Assembly (NCBI RefSeq): GCF_017298635.1
Contig: NZ_CP071182.1
Coordinates: 5,181,675 to 5,245,674, forward strand
From: Paenalicyclobacillus mengziensis
Lineage (GTDB): Bacteria > Bacillota > Bacilli > Alicyclobacillales > Alicyclobacillaceae
DNA: 64,000 nt
Direction of reading: 5' to 3'
In this document: in pieces, positions 52,598 through 61,390 of the stretch
Position numbering within the stretch: the stretch's first letter is position 1
Layout: every line of letters begins with the position of its first letter
Program-made: the position numbers and the translations under genes
The notes under the pieces: generated by a model
What the model was told of the DNA's origin: nothing
The model's input: the letters and a program-made list of their open reading frames with translations, nothing else
Database searches by the model: none

Positions 52598-53650
52598 TTG
52601 AAATCACGGATTGTGACAACCAAGGAAATTGCCATTCGAGCTGGCGTTTCACGCGGAGTTGTTTCATTTGTCCTTAATGGCTCTAACGGTAACATCCGTG
52701 TATCAGAAGATACCCGCCGCAGAGTAATAGATGCAGCAAATGAACTTGGCTACACCCCTAACCAAGCTGCACAATCTTTGCGCAGAGGGACAAGCAAAAT
52801 GATCGGATATGTAAAACGTGAAATTCAGAAAACTTGGTTAGAGCAAACTGTTTCGCATTTATTAAGTACGTATGTTACTACAAACGCCCAAAAACGTGGA
52901 TATAATATTATCGAAGTGTCCCCGGAAAGCCAGACTAGTAATCAACAAAGTCTGACTCAAATATTGATGAGTCATCGCGTTGATGGAGTTATTTTTGATT
53001 GGCCAATCTCGCACACTGTAGTTGAACCATTTGTTAACAACGGAATTCCTATAGTTCAATTATTACGCCCACAATATACGGTCGCAACATCTACTGTTAT
53101 CGTGGATGCATCTAAGGGTATCTCAGACGCAGTTGCTCATTTGGTTCATCTTGGACATACCCGTATTGCATATATTGGTCATGGTGGCAATCACCCTGTG
53201 GATAAATCGCGCTTCGAGAATTTTGTTAATTCGCTGAAAAATAATTGCTTAAACATTTACAATGAATATGTAAAATTGGGTAGCTCATATTCTTTGACAG
53301 AAGGGTACGAATTCACTCTAGACTTGCTGAAACTTAAAAATCCTCCCACCGCGATTTTCACTTCATCAGATATTCATGCGTTGGGTACGCTCCGTGCTTT
53401 ATATCACGAACACATAAATGTTCCAAACGACATTAGTGTTATTAGCTATGATGATATGTTGGGCAACTTGTTGTATCCACCGCTAACTTCCGTTTCACAG
53501 CCCTTTGAAGAGATCGCTGAAAGTGCTGTGGAACTAATTATTGGAGAAATCGAGGGAGACGGTTCAAATCCACAGCATAACCGTCACATTTTTCTGCCGA
53601 CATACCTAACCGTACGTGAAAGCACTGCAATGCCAAACGTTCCTTCGTGA
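52598..53650 (+). CDS. LacI-family transcriptional regulator of the sulfatase island
   Basis: 350 residues: N-terminal LacI helix-turn-helix (TTKEIAIRAGVSRGVVSFVL) with hinge region, then a periplasmic-binding-protein-like effector domain (VDGVIFDWPIS; GHTRIAYIGHGG; PPTAIFTSSDIHALGTLRAL). The start is TTG with GGAGG about ten bases upstream. It faces away from the maturase, sulfatase and transporter genes, which it probably represses until a sugar derivative binds. Codon use is AT-richer than the first 10 kb, consistent with acquisition by transfer. Confidence 0.9.
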   Translation: MKSRIVTTKEIAIRAGVSRGVVSFVLNGSNGNIRVSEDTRRRVIDAANELGYTPNQAAQSLRRGTSKMIGYVKREIQKTWLEQTVSHLLSTYVTTNAQKRGYNIIEVSPESQTSNQQSLTQILMSHRVDGVIFDWPISHTVVEPFVNNGIPIVQLLRPQYTVATSTVIVDASKGISDAVAHLVHLGHTRIAYIGHGGNHPVDKSRFENFVNSLKNNCLNIYNEYVKLGSSYSLTEGYEFTLDLLKLKNPPTAIFTSSDIHALGTLRALYHEHINVPNDISVISYDDMLGNLLYPPLTSVSQPFEEIAESAVELIIGEIEGDGSNPQHNRHIFLPTYLTVRESTAMPNVPS

Positions 53651-54009
53651 ATTAGGCGGTTTGTAGATTGCCAATTAGTTGTTCGGTGCAGTTTGGTTTC
53701 ACTTACGCTACTCTAAGGACAACAGGCCAGACCTTCGCCAAGTTGTAATTGTCCTCGCGATGACCCGACAAATACTTGATTGGGCGGTTCAGCCGCCTGA
53801 TTAGTGTTGTAAACCGGGGTAATGCGAAACCAATTACAGAATGGTTGCTACGTCGCCGGCGATAATATGTCGTTTGGCAAGCAGACCGTTTTCACGTAAT
53901 AATTGACTCTTCGTCCCAGCCAACTGACCCTTTTCCGCACACTAGTACATCTGGCTTATGAACCCGTGACGCGTTCTTTATATAGAGTTCCGGAATCGGC
54001 TACGAGAAT
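53651..54009. other. Intergenic region between convergent genes
   Basis: 359 bases between the convergent LacI and maturase genes. A short GGCGG/CCGCC hairpin lies near 53787-53801 without a T-run. No gene or RNA recognised. Confidence 0.3.
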
Positions 54010-55278
54010 TTATAACGATGTGGTTCGATACTGCAACGGTTGACAACATTTTTTAAATTTACGGCCACTACCGCAAATGCATGCGTCATTACGACCAGGT
54101 AATTTACGCCCACTTGAAATATATTCCTGTAGCCAGTAGAATCGGACCTGCTCAGCAACCTTTTCCATGCGTTCATGCGCATATCGATAAATCTGCATAT
54201 AACTATTGCAAAAGTAATCCACATCTACTTCTTGGCTGGTTTCATTCCAGGTCCTGTTTCTTGGACACCCACCGTGGCAGAAGCGATTAAATTCGCAGGT
54301 TACGCATTTCTCGGGTAGCGTCGGTTTCATACTGAGAAATTTTTCATAGACGATGTTACCTAAAATGTCGGTGAGACTGTCGACACCCACGTTGCCAACC
54401 TTATAATTGTCACTGATATAAAAATCACAGGGATATGCATCGCCATTTTGTTCTAAAATCAGTGTAGTTGGACATAACTTGCGATGAATACAGGATTCAG
54501 CCTCTCGATGAAGATACACGCTCAGCATGTTGTCAAAAAACCGAACAGATGTTTTCGGCTGTCCATCGTTGTACCAGATATCGAACGCGTCACACAAAAA
54601 CTGGCCGTATTCCTCCGGTGTGATGAGGTACTTTGGTGGTTTCGAAGTCTCTTGCGCTCGAAAGTCCATCGCAGGAATGAACTGCACATATCTAAAATTT
54701 TCCTGTTCGTAAAAATCCATTAGCTCACGCGCTTTGTTTACGTTTCCTTCATGGATGACAGTCAGGATATTAAAGTCGACACCGGTATGGCGCAGGTGTT
54801 CTACACCTCTCATCACGCGGTCAAAGCTGCCTGCACCGGAACGCGTCACTCTTCGAACATCGTGCACTTCCTTCGGTCCGTCCAAGCTCACACCAACGAG
54901 AAAGTTGTATCTCTTGAAAAACCTTGCCCATTCCTCATTCATAAGCGTGGCATTCGTCTGGATGGCGTTACTAACGACCGTGTTCGGACGGGCATACTTG
55001 GCTTGCAGAGAGACAACCGTTTCAAAAAACTCCAGCCCTGCGAGCATTGGTTCCCCCCCTTGCCAAGCGAAACTCGCTTGCCCCTGGCAGATGTCCATAT
55101 ACTCTCGAATGAACTTTTCGAGGACCTCTGGCTCAATTCGAGTGATTTTCGGGCCAATCTTGCCCCCTACACGACTGTAGTAGCAATAATCACAAGCCAA
55201 ATTACAGTCTTCTGAAACGGTTTTCCACATTACACCAATCGGACCGTGTTTTTCCGATAATGAACATGATTGACTCAT
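54010..55278 (-). CDS. Anaerobic sulfatase-maturating enzyme (radical SAM) with C-terminal SEC-C motif
   Basis: 422 residues. The radical SAM cluster motif C25-x3-C29-x2-C32 (CNLACDYCYY) is followed by the barrel (FAWQGGEPML; NAIQTNATL; VGVSLDGP) and a SPASM-type region with extra cysteines (CPTTLILEQNGDAYPCDFY; CVTCEFNRFCHGGCPRN). It converts the active-site Cys of sulfatases to formylglycine. The end (GRNDACICGSGRKFKKCC) is a SEC-C zinc motif, an unusual addition. It is the last gene after the sulfatase, whose Cys-type motif it would modify. GGAGCG precedes the ATG. Confidence 0.93.
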   Translation of the reverse strand: MSQSCSLSEKHGPIGVMWKTVSEDCNLACDYCYYSRVGGKIGPKITRIEPEVLEKFIREYMDICQGQASFAWQGGEPMLAGLEFFETVVSLQAKYARPNTVVSNAIQTNATLMNEEWARFFKRYNFLVGVSLDGPKEVHDVRRVTRSGAGSFDRVMRGVEHLRHTGVDFNILTVIHEGNVNKARELMDFYEQENFRYVQFIPAMDFRAQETSKPPKYLITPEEYGQFLCDAFDIWYNDGQPKTSVRFFDNMLSVYLHREAESCIHRKLCPTTLILEQNGDAYPCDFYISDNYKVGNVGVDSLTDILGNIVYEKFLSMKPTLPEKCVTCEFNRFCHGGCPRNRTWNETSQEVDVDYFCNSYMQIYRYAHERMEKVAEQVRFYWLQEYISSGRKLPGRNDACICGSGRKFKKCCQPLQYRTTSL

Positions 55279-55437
55279 AGAGTTCGCTCCTACTCCCCTA
55301 TATCAGTATTTAAGAAGATAGATAAACAGCTCACTATAGTACACAGGGAATCGATCGTGGTTAAAATGGAGGATAAAGTCTGTCAAGACTGTTCAGGAAT
55401 AGGCCACACATCGCAAGGTATAGAATTTGTGAACTCG

Positions 55438-55469
55438 TAGGTCTCCGTGCTAAGCAACACGGAGACCTA
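55438..55469 (-). terminator. Perfect 12-bp hairpin between sulfatase and maturase
   Basis: TAGGTCTCCGTG (55438-55449) pairs perfectly with CACGGAGACCTA (55458-55469) around an 8-base loop, 62 bases after the sulfatase stop. The minus strand lacks a T-run, while the plus strand continues GTGTGTTTATTT. It may lower read-through into the maturase or stabilise the upstream mRNA. Confidence 0.5.
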
Positions 55470-55530
55470 GTGTGTTTATTTCTAGTCTTTAAAGTTCAAT
55501 TTTATCAAAGTATACTATCATAAGATTTGA

Positions 55531-56853
55531 CTACTCAGCGTAAACTCCCGATTGAGGTCCCAATGCACTTTTCGTATTGACGCGGGCACCTGCAGGTTTC
55601 TCTACGGGCCCTTCCAACAAGGGATCATTGGTGTCGAGCATCCATTGATGTAGTTTACTGGATAGCTCTTGGTACACGTCTTTGTAATTTTTATCGTTTA
55701 TTAAGTTTATTCTTTCCACTGGATCTAAGTACAGGTCAAATAACATTTCGCGGTCACGATTTGTACGTAAATATCCATTCTTCAGAAGGAAGTCCTTGCT
55801 CAAACTATCATCAATGTTCGCAGGGACAATGTTCGTATCGTCGTCAAATAATTTAATGAGTTTGTACCGTTCGGTACGTATACATCTCATGGGTTCATAG
55901 GCGGCATGATAAGTAACTTCTGAAAAAACTTCAGTTCGAATTTGGTCAGATTGATTCTTTAAGATAGGAAGCAACGACTTGCCCTGGAGCCATTCGGGTT
56001 TGTCAATTGATACCATGTCGCAAATGGTTGGAAAAATATCAAGATGAGAGACCAATGCATCTGTTACACGCCCAATTTGAGGGTCTCCTGGGAATTTGAA
56101 AATTAATGAAACACCAATTCCGGTATCAAACAAATTACACTTCATCAACGGGAATGCCAAACCATGGTCTGTTGTAAAAATCAACAGTGTGTCATCTTCT
56201 CTTCCGGACTCCTTCAGGGCCTCAAGAACGATCCCAACGCATTGGTCCACAACCTTTGCAGATGAAATAAATCTAGCCATTTCCACGCGGTTATCGTGGT
56301 TATCGTGTAAGGGGTGTGGAGGCAGGACATAGTTTGGATTTACAGTGTCTGATACGAGCGGGAATTCACGATGTGTGTTAAACATTCCAAATGACAGGAA
56401 AAATGGACTTTTGTCTGATTCCTTGATATATCTCGCAACCATACGTGCACGGCTTAAATCCCATTCTGTCCAGTCTTTGTCATAGTCATCCATATGATAG
56501 TTCTGGTCATCAAGGACCTGGTCATACCCTATCATTTCACTTGAAGGAGCTTCATGCTGAATTCCACACAGGACAGTCTTAAATCCATTAGAATTCAAAA
56601 ATTGAACTATATGTTTACTGTAATCATTCATTTGAAACCCTCGATGAGCAAGTCCAAACATTCCAGCAGAATGAGGTGTCATTCCCGTGAGCAATGCAGA
56701 CCGACTTGGGGAACATGTAGGTCCAGCACAGTAAGCGTGACGAAACAGGACCCCCTCGCGAGCCAAGTTCATCAGATTAGGTGTAGGGACATTATAACCA
56801 TAGGGTTCAATGAAACGCCCCGTATCATGTGTGTGCATATAGATAATATTCAT
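55531..56853 (-). CDS. Type I sulfatase
   Basis: 440 residues of the alkaline-phosphatase-like sulfatase family. C47 in CSPSRSALLTG is the formylglycine position (Cys-x-Pro-Ser-Arg). Metal-site residues appear in the N-terminal HTHDTG and in TTDHGLAFPLMK. It hydrolyses sulfate esters or sulfamates, probably on a sugar, given the neighbouring sugar porter. No signal peptide is seen, so it acts in the cytoplasm after uptake. The resemblance to sulfamidase-like enzymes is a guess. AGGAGG precedes the ATG; the gene follows the transporter by 77 bases. Confidence 0.9.
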   Translation of the reverse strand: MNIIYMHTHDTGRFIEPYGYNVPTPNLMNLAREGVLFRHAYCAGPTCSPSRSALLTGMTPHSAGMFGLAHRGFQMNDYSKHIVQFLNSNGFKTVLCGIQHEAPSSEMIGYDQVLDDQNYHMDDYDKDWTEWDLSRARMVARYIKESDKSPFFLSFGMFNTHREFPLVSDTVNPNYVLPPHPLHDNHDNRVEMARFISSAKVVDQCVGIVLEALKESGREDDTLLIFTTDHGLAFPLMKCNLFDTGIGVSLIFKFPGDPQIGRVTDALVSHLDIFPTICDMVSIDKPEWLQGKSLLPILKNQSDQIRTEVFSEVTYHAAYEPMRCIRTERYKLIKLFDDDTNIVPANIDDSLSKDFLLKNGYLRTNRDREMLFDLYLDPVERINLINDKNYKDVYQELSSKLHQWMLDTNDPLLEGPVEKPAGARVNTKSALGPQSGVYAE

Positions 56854-56930
56854 ATAGAATGCCTCCTACTATTATGACTGACCACTGGGTCGCACATAAG
56901 AAATTCGAATTTACATACCGTAACGATATA

Positions 56931-58274
56931 TTAAGCATTCAATGTGAGTTCAATTTCCTCTAAGCTGCGCTGTTTAGTTTCTGGTACCAATAGCGCAACA
57001 AAGACAAACGCTGCAATGCAAATGACAGCGAATATGAAAAACATAATGTCAGCCCCAAAACTCCCGAGTATAACAGGAAACGTTAATCCAACCAGGAAAT
57101 TGAACACCCAATTAAAAAAGTATACATACCCCATTCCAGACCCACGAAATTCCAGTGGGAGTATTTCAGAGATGAATACACGCACAATCGTACCCCAACT
57201 CACTCCAAAACAGGCGATATAAATGGCAATTGATGCAAGCACCAAAATCCCTAAAGTGTGAGATGTACCCGATTTCATAAGATGGAAACAAATAGCATTC
57301 ACAAACATGGTAATAGCCATACCGATGCTTCCGATTAGCAATAGCGGCTTTCGACCAACGTGATCTATAAGCTTCATTGCTACGATAGTCATCAATAATT
57401 CGAGTGCACCGATCCCAACGTTGGCAATTATGGCGGCAGATGTAGTAAATCCTACTTTAATCAGAATGGAGGGTGCATAATACGTGATACTATTAACCCC
57501 CATAATTTGGGGGAATATAGCAATTCCCATTGCGGCAACGATGGCTAATCGCATTTTTGGTGTCATTATTCGGGATCGATGTCTCTTCTTTTCTGTTTCT
57601 ATTACGTTCTTCATCTCTTTAAACCTGTCATCGACACTCGTAGTTATCGTCTCAAGCACCTTACGTGCTTCAGTTTCGAATCCATTTTTAATCAACCAAC
57701 GGGGGGTTTCTGGCCCGAAGTACATTCCGATGAATACTGCAATAGCAGGAATTAGAGCTATGCCAAACATTAAACGCCACGCATGCAGAGGGGACAATAA
57801 ATAATCGACAATGTAAGCTAACAATATCCCCAAAATAACCATAAATTGATTTAGGGATGTTAGATTGCCCCTGGACTCCGTTGGGGACATTTCAGACAAA
57901 TATATTGTAACAACAACAGACGATGCACCTACGCCGAGGCCCATGATAAATCTGAACAATATGAGTAAAGCGACGTTTGGACTTAAAGCAGCGCCTACTG
58001 CACCAATGGCAAAGGCAATTGCAGTACTTAGAATAATTGGCTTTCTGCCGAAACGATCGGCTAGTTTTCCGGAAGAAGCCCCACCAATCATTGCTCCAAT
58101 CAGTAGAGAACTCACAACCCAGCCTTGTAACACAGGTGAGAGATGCATTTGCACTTTGATGAATAGTAGTGCTACACCTACAACACCTAAATCATAACCA
58201 AAAAGCACGTCCGCTAACGCCCCAAATACAAATACAGAGAAAACCCTTTTTTTAGACGTTGGTGTGTAATCCAT
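56931..58274 (-). CDS. Sugar-porter MFS transporter
   Basis: 447 residues with 12 membrane helices. Sugar-porter signatures are present: ADRFGRKPII after helix 2, PETPRWLIKNG in the central loop, HVGRKPLLLIG after helix 8 and VPETKQRSLEE at the end. It imports a sugar by proton symport; a sulfated mono- or disaccharide is inferred from the sulfatase downstream. First gene of the operon. GAGGAGG precedes the ATG; a LacI-type operator and a cre-like site lie upstream. Confidence 0.92.
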   Translation of the reverse strand: MDYTPTSKKRVFSVFVFGALADVLFGYDLGVVGVALLFIKVQMHLSPVLQGWVVSSLLIGAMIGGASSGKLADRFGRKPIILSTAIAFAIGAVGAALSPNVALLILFRFIMGLGVGASSVVVTIYLSEMSPTESRGNLTSLNQFMVILGILLAYIVDYLLSPLHAWRLMFGIALIPAIAVFIGMYFGPETPRWLIKNGFETEARKVLETITTSVDDRFKEMKNVIETEKKRHRSRIMTPKMRLAIVAAMGIAIFPQIMGVNSITYYAPSILIKVGFTTSAAIIANVGIGALELLMTIVAMKLIDHVGRKPLLLIGSIGMAITMFVNAICFHLMKSGTSHTLGILVLASIAIYIACFGVSWGTIVRVFISEILPLEFRGSGMGYVYFFNWVFNFLVGLTFPVILGSFGADIMFFIFAVICIAAFVFVALLVPETKQRSLEEIELTLNA

Positions 58275-58313
58275 ATGGATTCACCCTCCTCTGAAAAATT
58301 ATAAAGCAATTCA

Positions 58314-58327
58314 TGACAACGCTTACC
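58314..58327 (-). promoter_or_regulatory. cre-like catabolite repression site
   Basis: TGACAACGCTTACC matches the CcpA-binding consensus TGWAARCGYTWNCW at 12 of 14 positions. It lies downstream of the promoter and upstream of the transporter start, a roadblock position. Confidence 0.45.
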
Positions 58328-58349
58328 TCCCGTTTTCAAATAAAACTGT

Positions 58350-58378
58350 ATATTATTGATAACACGTATTATCTGCAA
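58350..58378 (-). promoter_or_regulatory. Promoter with a LacI-type operator in its spacer
   Basis: On the minus strand TTGCAG (58373-58378) and TAATAT (58350-58355) are 17 bases apart. Between them lies the near-perfect palindrome GATAACACGTATTATC (58358-58373), centred on CG as is typical for LacI-family operators. A repressor bound here would directly block RNA polymerase. It serves the transporter-sulfatase operon. Confidence 0.6.
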
Positions 58379-58460
58379 AATTTTGATGTTTGTCAACGAA
58401 AGCTTCACCGGTTAGTAGTCCTAAAAAAATTTCATCCCAGAGCTCTTTAACGACGTTATG

Positions 58461-58724
58461 TCAACGTAGTACTTCATAATAATGGTCAGGAACTGAATGG
58501 AAGTTATTGCAGTCCAACGTAAGGGGGGAGTGTAAATGCCGACTATCATTCATGTATAACTCGCACCGCACAAACTCTTGAGCCCATCTTTCGTTCAAGG
58601 GATAGCCTGCAGCAACATCACCAATAAGATTCTCAGTTTGGAAGAACGACATGACGGTTCCATTTGCGCCTCCATCATAACTCCACAGCAAAGGGATGCC
58701 TTCTCCACCGGAAGTCCACACCAA
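58461..58724 (-). CDS. Unrecognised 87-residue ORF, perhaps a fragment
   Basis: Protein-like composition (GGEGIPLLWSYDGGANGTVM; LIGDVAAGYPLNERWAQEFV) but no good ribosome binding site and no recognised family. It could be the 3' end of a lost gene. It lies just upstream of the LacI-controlled promoter and opposite the repeat protein gene. Confidence 0.3.
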   Translation of the reverse strand: MVWTSGGEGIPLLWSYDGGANGTVMSFFQTENLIGDVAAGYPLNERWAQEFVRCELYMNDSRHLHSPLTLDCNNFHSVPDHYYEVLR

Positions 58725-58777
58725 TAAATTATGATGAAAACTGTAGCAACAGTGGATGAAATGAGGAGGAGTTTCTA

Positions 58778-59665
58778 GTGAATGTCAAAACGAAGATGAT
58801 GATTGTTGGAGCCGTGTTCACAACTGGTGCGCTAGGTACTGTAACAGCCTTCGCTGCCACGAGCGGTTCAGTCTCAAATGCAACGTCAAGTACGGTTTCT
58901 TCGCAAACAAATAGCCCTAGCGCACATCGTGGCGTGGGTAAAGATGGATTTGGTCATGGGGGTTTCGGCCCAGGTGTTCGTGGTGGGGTTGGCTTTGCAT
59001 GGGCAGGCAGTCTCGGTTCGTTAGCAACCACTCTTGGGATTGACCAACAAACCTTGCAATCAGATCTAAAGGCTGGGCAGTCACTAGTGCAGATTGCGCA
59101 AGGCAAAGGTATGAGTGAGCAAACACTCATCTCAGATTTGGAGGCAAGTTACAAACAACGGCTTGACGCAGCTGTGAGCAGTGGGAAACTGACTTCCACT
59201 CAGGAACAGAAGATGCTTACACACTTTAACAATAACGTCACGAAGATGGTGGAAAGGACCCGTGGATTTGGTCATGGAGGCTTCGACCCGGGTGGCCGTC
59301 GCGGGATTGGTTTTGCAGGGACAGGCAGTCTCAGTTCTTTAGCAACCACTCTTGGAATTGGCCAACAAACCTTGCAATCAGATCTAAAGGCTGGTCAGTC
59401 TCTAGCGCAGATTGCGCAAGGCAAAGGTATGAGTGAGCAAACACTCATCTCAGATTTGGAGGCAAGTTACAAACAACGGCTTGACGCAGCTGTGAGCAGT
59501 GGGAAACTGACTTCCACTCAGGAGCAGAAGATGCAGACGAACTTCAATAATAATGCGACGAAGATGGTGGAACGCACTCGCGGATTCTGGGGTAACCACA
59601 AAGCGAAGACGGGACAAACGACGAACCGCAGTACAAGCTCCACGACAACGATCACGGGTAACTGA
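58778..59665 (+). CDS. Secreted protein with a duplicated 106-residue module
   Basis: 295 residues from a GTG start (GAGGAGGA seven bases upstream). The signal peptide ends near VTAFAAT. A Ser/Thr linker is followed by two near-identical modules, each Gly-rich (GFGHGGF...G) then LATTLGI-QQTLQSDLKAGQS, AQGKGMSEQTLISDLEASYK and a basic helix ending MVERTRGF. The C-terminal tail is Thr/Ser-rich. The modules resemble the LGI-xx-L-xxL-xxG-xSLxxIA repeats of secreted Bacillota proteins. Function unknown, probably wall or matrix associated. Confidence 0.8.
   Translation: MNVKTKMMIVGAVFTTGALGTVTAFAATSGSVSNATSSTVSSQTNSPSAHRGVGKDGFGHGGFGPGVRGGVGFAWAGSLGSLATTLGIDQQTLQSDLKAGQSLVQIAQGKGMSEQTLISDLEASYKQRLDAAVSSGKLTSTQEQKMLTHFNNNVTKMVERTRGFGHGGFDPGGRRGIGFAGTGSLSSLATTLGIGQQTLQSDLKAGQSLAQIAQGKGMSEQTLISDLEASYKQRLDAAVSSGKLTSTQEQKMQTNFNNNATKMVERTRGFWGNHKAKTGQTTNRSTSSTTTITGN
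58951..59586 (+). repeat. 318-bp tandem duplication inside the secreted protein gene
   Basis: Two copies offset by exactly 318 bases (106 codons). More than 100 consecutive bases are identical (59102-59203 and 59420-59521), with scattered differences elsewhere. Such near-identity implies recent duplication or gene conversion; copy number could vary by recombination. Confidence 0.85.
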
Positions 59666-59701
59666 TACGTGATTTTACAGTTCTGGGGGTTGCTTCATAA
59701 G

Positions 59702-59740
59702 GGGTCTATCCCCTGTGAGGCGGCTCTTTTCTTTTACCTT
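59702..59740 (+). terminator. Intrinsic terminator after the repeat protein gene
   Basis: AGGGG pairs with CCCCT around TCTAT, extended by flanking partly paired arms, then TCTTTTCTTTT. It lies about 40 bases after the stop codon. Confidence 0.7.
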
Positions 59741-60075
59741 TATATGTCACATGCCACGGATTTGTTGCATTCACAGCGTATAACACTCTTGATTATCCAG
59801 CCATCTCTATAATTGTCCGCTCTCACCGTGAACTCTCCACACACTCACAATATCCCTTAAACATCACCCCCGTATTCTATTTCTATCAGTTGATTACCGA
59901 ACCTCGGGCAGACGACAGGCGCGAGGGATGGAGGTAGATTATTCATAATATCTTTCCACAAAAAAGCGATAGATTTGCCACAGAGTCTCCATGCAGTTTA
60001 TATCCATAGCCACTACAATGATTGCTGAAAAATGATTTCGATGAGTTGGTACATTGTGGGATAAGGAGAGCGAAC
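59741..60075. other. Intergenic region without recognised gene
   Basis: 335 bases before the frameshifted secreted-protein gene. No ORF with a ribosome binding site, no RNA motif and no repeat was recognised. It should hold that gene's promoter. Confidence 0.3.
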
Positions 60076-60597
60076 ATGCGTAAAACTAAATAGTGTGCAA
60101 AATGGGACGGCGGTGCACACGAGCGCATCGAATCCAGTAAACAATGCAGGCCAAGCTTCCACCAAAACAGGGTTCACGGGTAGAGGTAGAAGGGGCAACT
60201 TTCAGCCCAACATGACTATGACCGTTAATCCCGCATCCCCGACGGCAGGTAAAGCATTCACTGTGAGCTTTGCGATGCAACGGCCAAACCGTGGGACAGG
60301 TCAAGGGGGAACAACGAATAACGCGAGTGGTGGAAACGTTGACCAGCGAGGAAATTATTCTGGTGGAAATCGAACAGGCAACAGGACCTTCGGCCAAGGA
60401 GGTCGAGTTCCGGCCCCCCCACAGCGACGGCTGTTATCACAGGTAACTCTGTGAACGAGACGATTAACTTGATCAGTCAAAACCGTGACTTCTCGGCAAC
60501 GGCGACTCTCCCGAAGGCAGGCACCTATCAAGTGAACTTTACGATGACATTAGGTCAACGAAAAATTCAGAAACAGTTTTCCCTGAAAGTTCATTAG
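60076..60597 (+). pseudogene. Frameshifted extracellular protein with Ig-like/YtkA-like domain
   Basis: AAGGAGAG precedes an ATG (60076) whose frame stops after five codons (MRKTK). The next frame is open from 60095 to 60454 with NMTMTVNPASPTAGKAFTVS and a Gly/Asn-rich stretch, then shifts at a run of seven C (about 60414-60420). The final frame reads GNSVNETINLISQNRDFSAT and LPKAGTYQVNFTMTLGQ to a stop at 60597. The beta-sandwich pattern resembles FixH/YtkA-type extracellular domains. The expected signal peptide is missing. Two lesions make it a probable pseudogene; the poly-C could also allow slippage. Confidence 0.6.
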
Positions 60598-60600
60598 AAA

Positions 60601-60620
60601 CTAAGCCACAGTGGGCTTAG
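60601..60620 (+). terminator. Hairpin after the frameshifted gene
   Basis: CTAAGCC pairs perfectly with GGCTTAG around a short loop, a few bases after the stop at 60597. No T-run follows, so termination strength is doubtful. Confidence 0.4.
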
Positions 60621-60817
60621 AAGGGTCTTATCAACGACCGAAAGAGAGCATTCTATCCGGCGTGTTTCCCAGAAAGAGCGACATTCTGTGGTGCACCTGG
60701 TCATCGTAGTCAGTCTTAAGAACGGGCTCTAGGAGGCAAGAACTGACGACTTACCTTTGCCAGTCACTAACATTGGGTATTGGCAGGTTCAAACCACCTC
60801 AATTCCAGCCTTGTTGG

Positions 60818-61319
60818 TCAAAACGGCCGGATGAGTCTGACAAAACGTTCGGCTGTTGTGTGAAGATCGATAGCGATCGAATCTTGCTCGTTTCGCTGAA
60901 CGGCTTGACGGGTACGACAGCGGACGCAAAGCAGATTGCGGATCACTTGGCCGTGTGTGCAATCTTCTTCGCCCGCTGTTTTTTGTTCCCAGAGTATGTA
61001 ACGTACGAGCGTCTCAGCCGTAAAGAGCAGTGTCATGTGGGCGTGGATATGATTTTGGTTTGGCGAATGACAGTTCAGCATTTCAAGTCCGTTGCTTTAC
61101 CGTGTGGAACAAGACTTCAATGCGCCAACGCTTGAGCCATGCTCCCATCACTTCAGAGGAGGCATCGTGACGGTTGCTGAGCAGCAGGTACGCTGCTTTG
61201 TGCTCAGCAGCCACGTCATCTGTCCGAACTCGTTTAGGTTCCCCAGTGGCGCTGTTGTCTTCTTGCTTCATACGTTTTCTGTCAGGCACAAGGGTTGCTA
61301 TGGGACATTTCTCCCACAT
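60818..61319 (-). pseudogene. C-terminal remnant of an IS4-like transposase
   Basis: Two minus-strand frames join as AWLKRWRIEVLFHTVKQRT (ending 61083) and MLNCHSPNQNHIHAHMTLLF with TAETLVRYILWEQK (ending 60818). The W-RW-IE...F-KQ pattern is the C-terminal Glu region of IS4-type DDE transposases. A frameshift separates the pieces and the N-terminal part is missing. Confidence 0.65.
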
Positions 61320-61390
61320 GGTTATTTCTTTGCGTCAAAATCGTCATGATAATGGATTTATTGTAATATCCCCATATGCGAACACCACAC

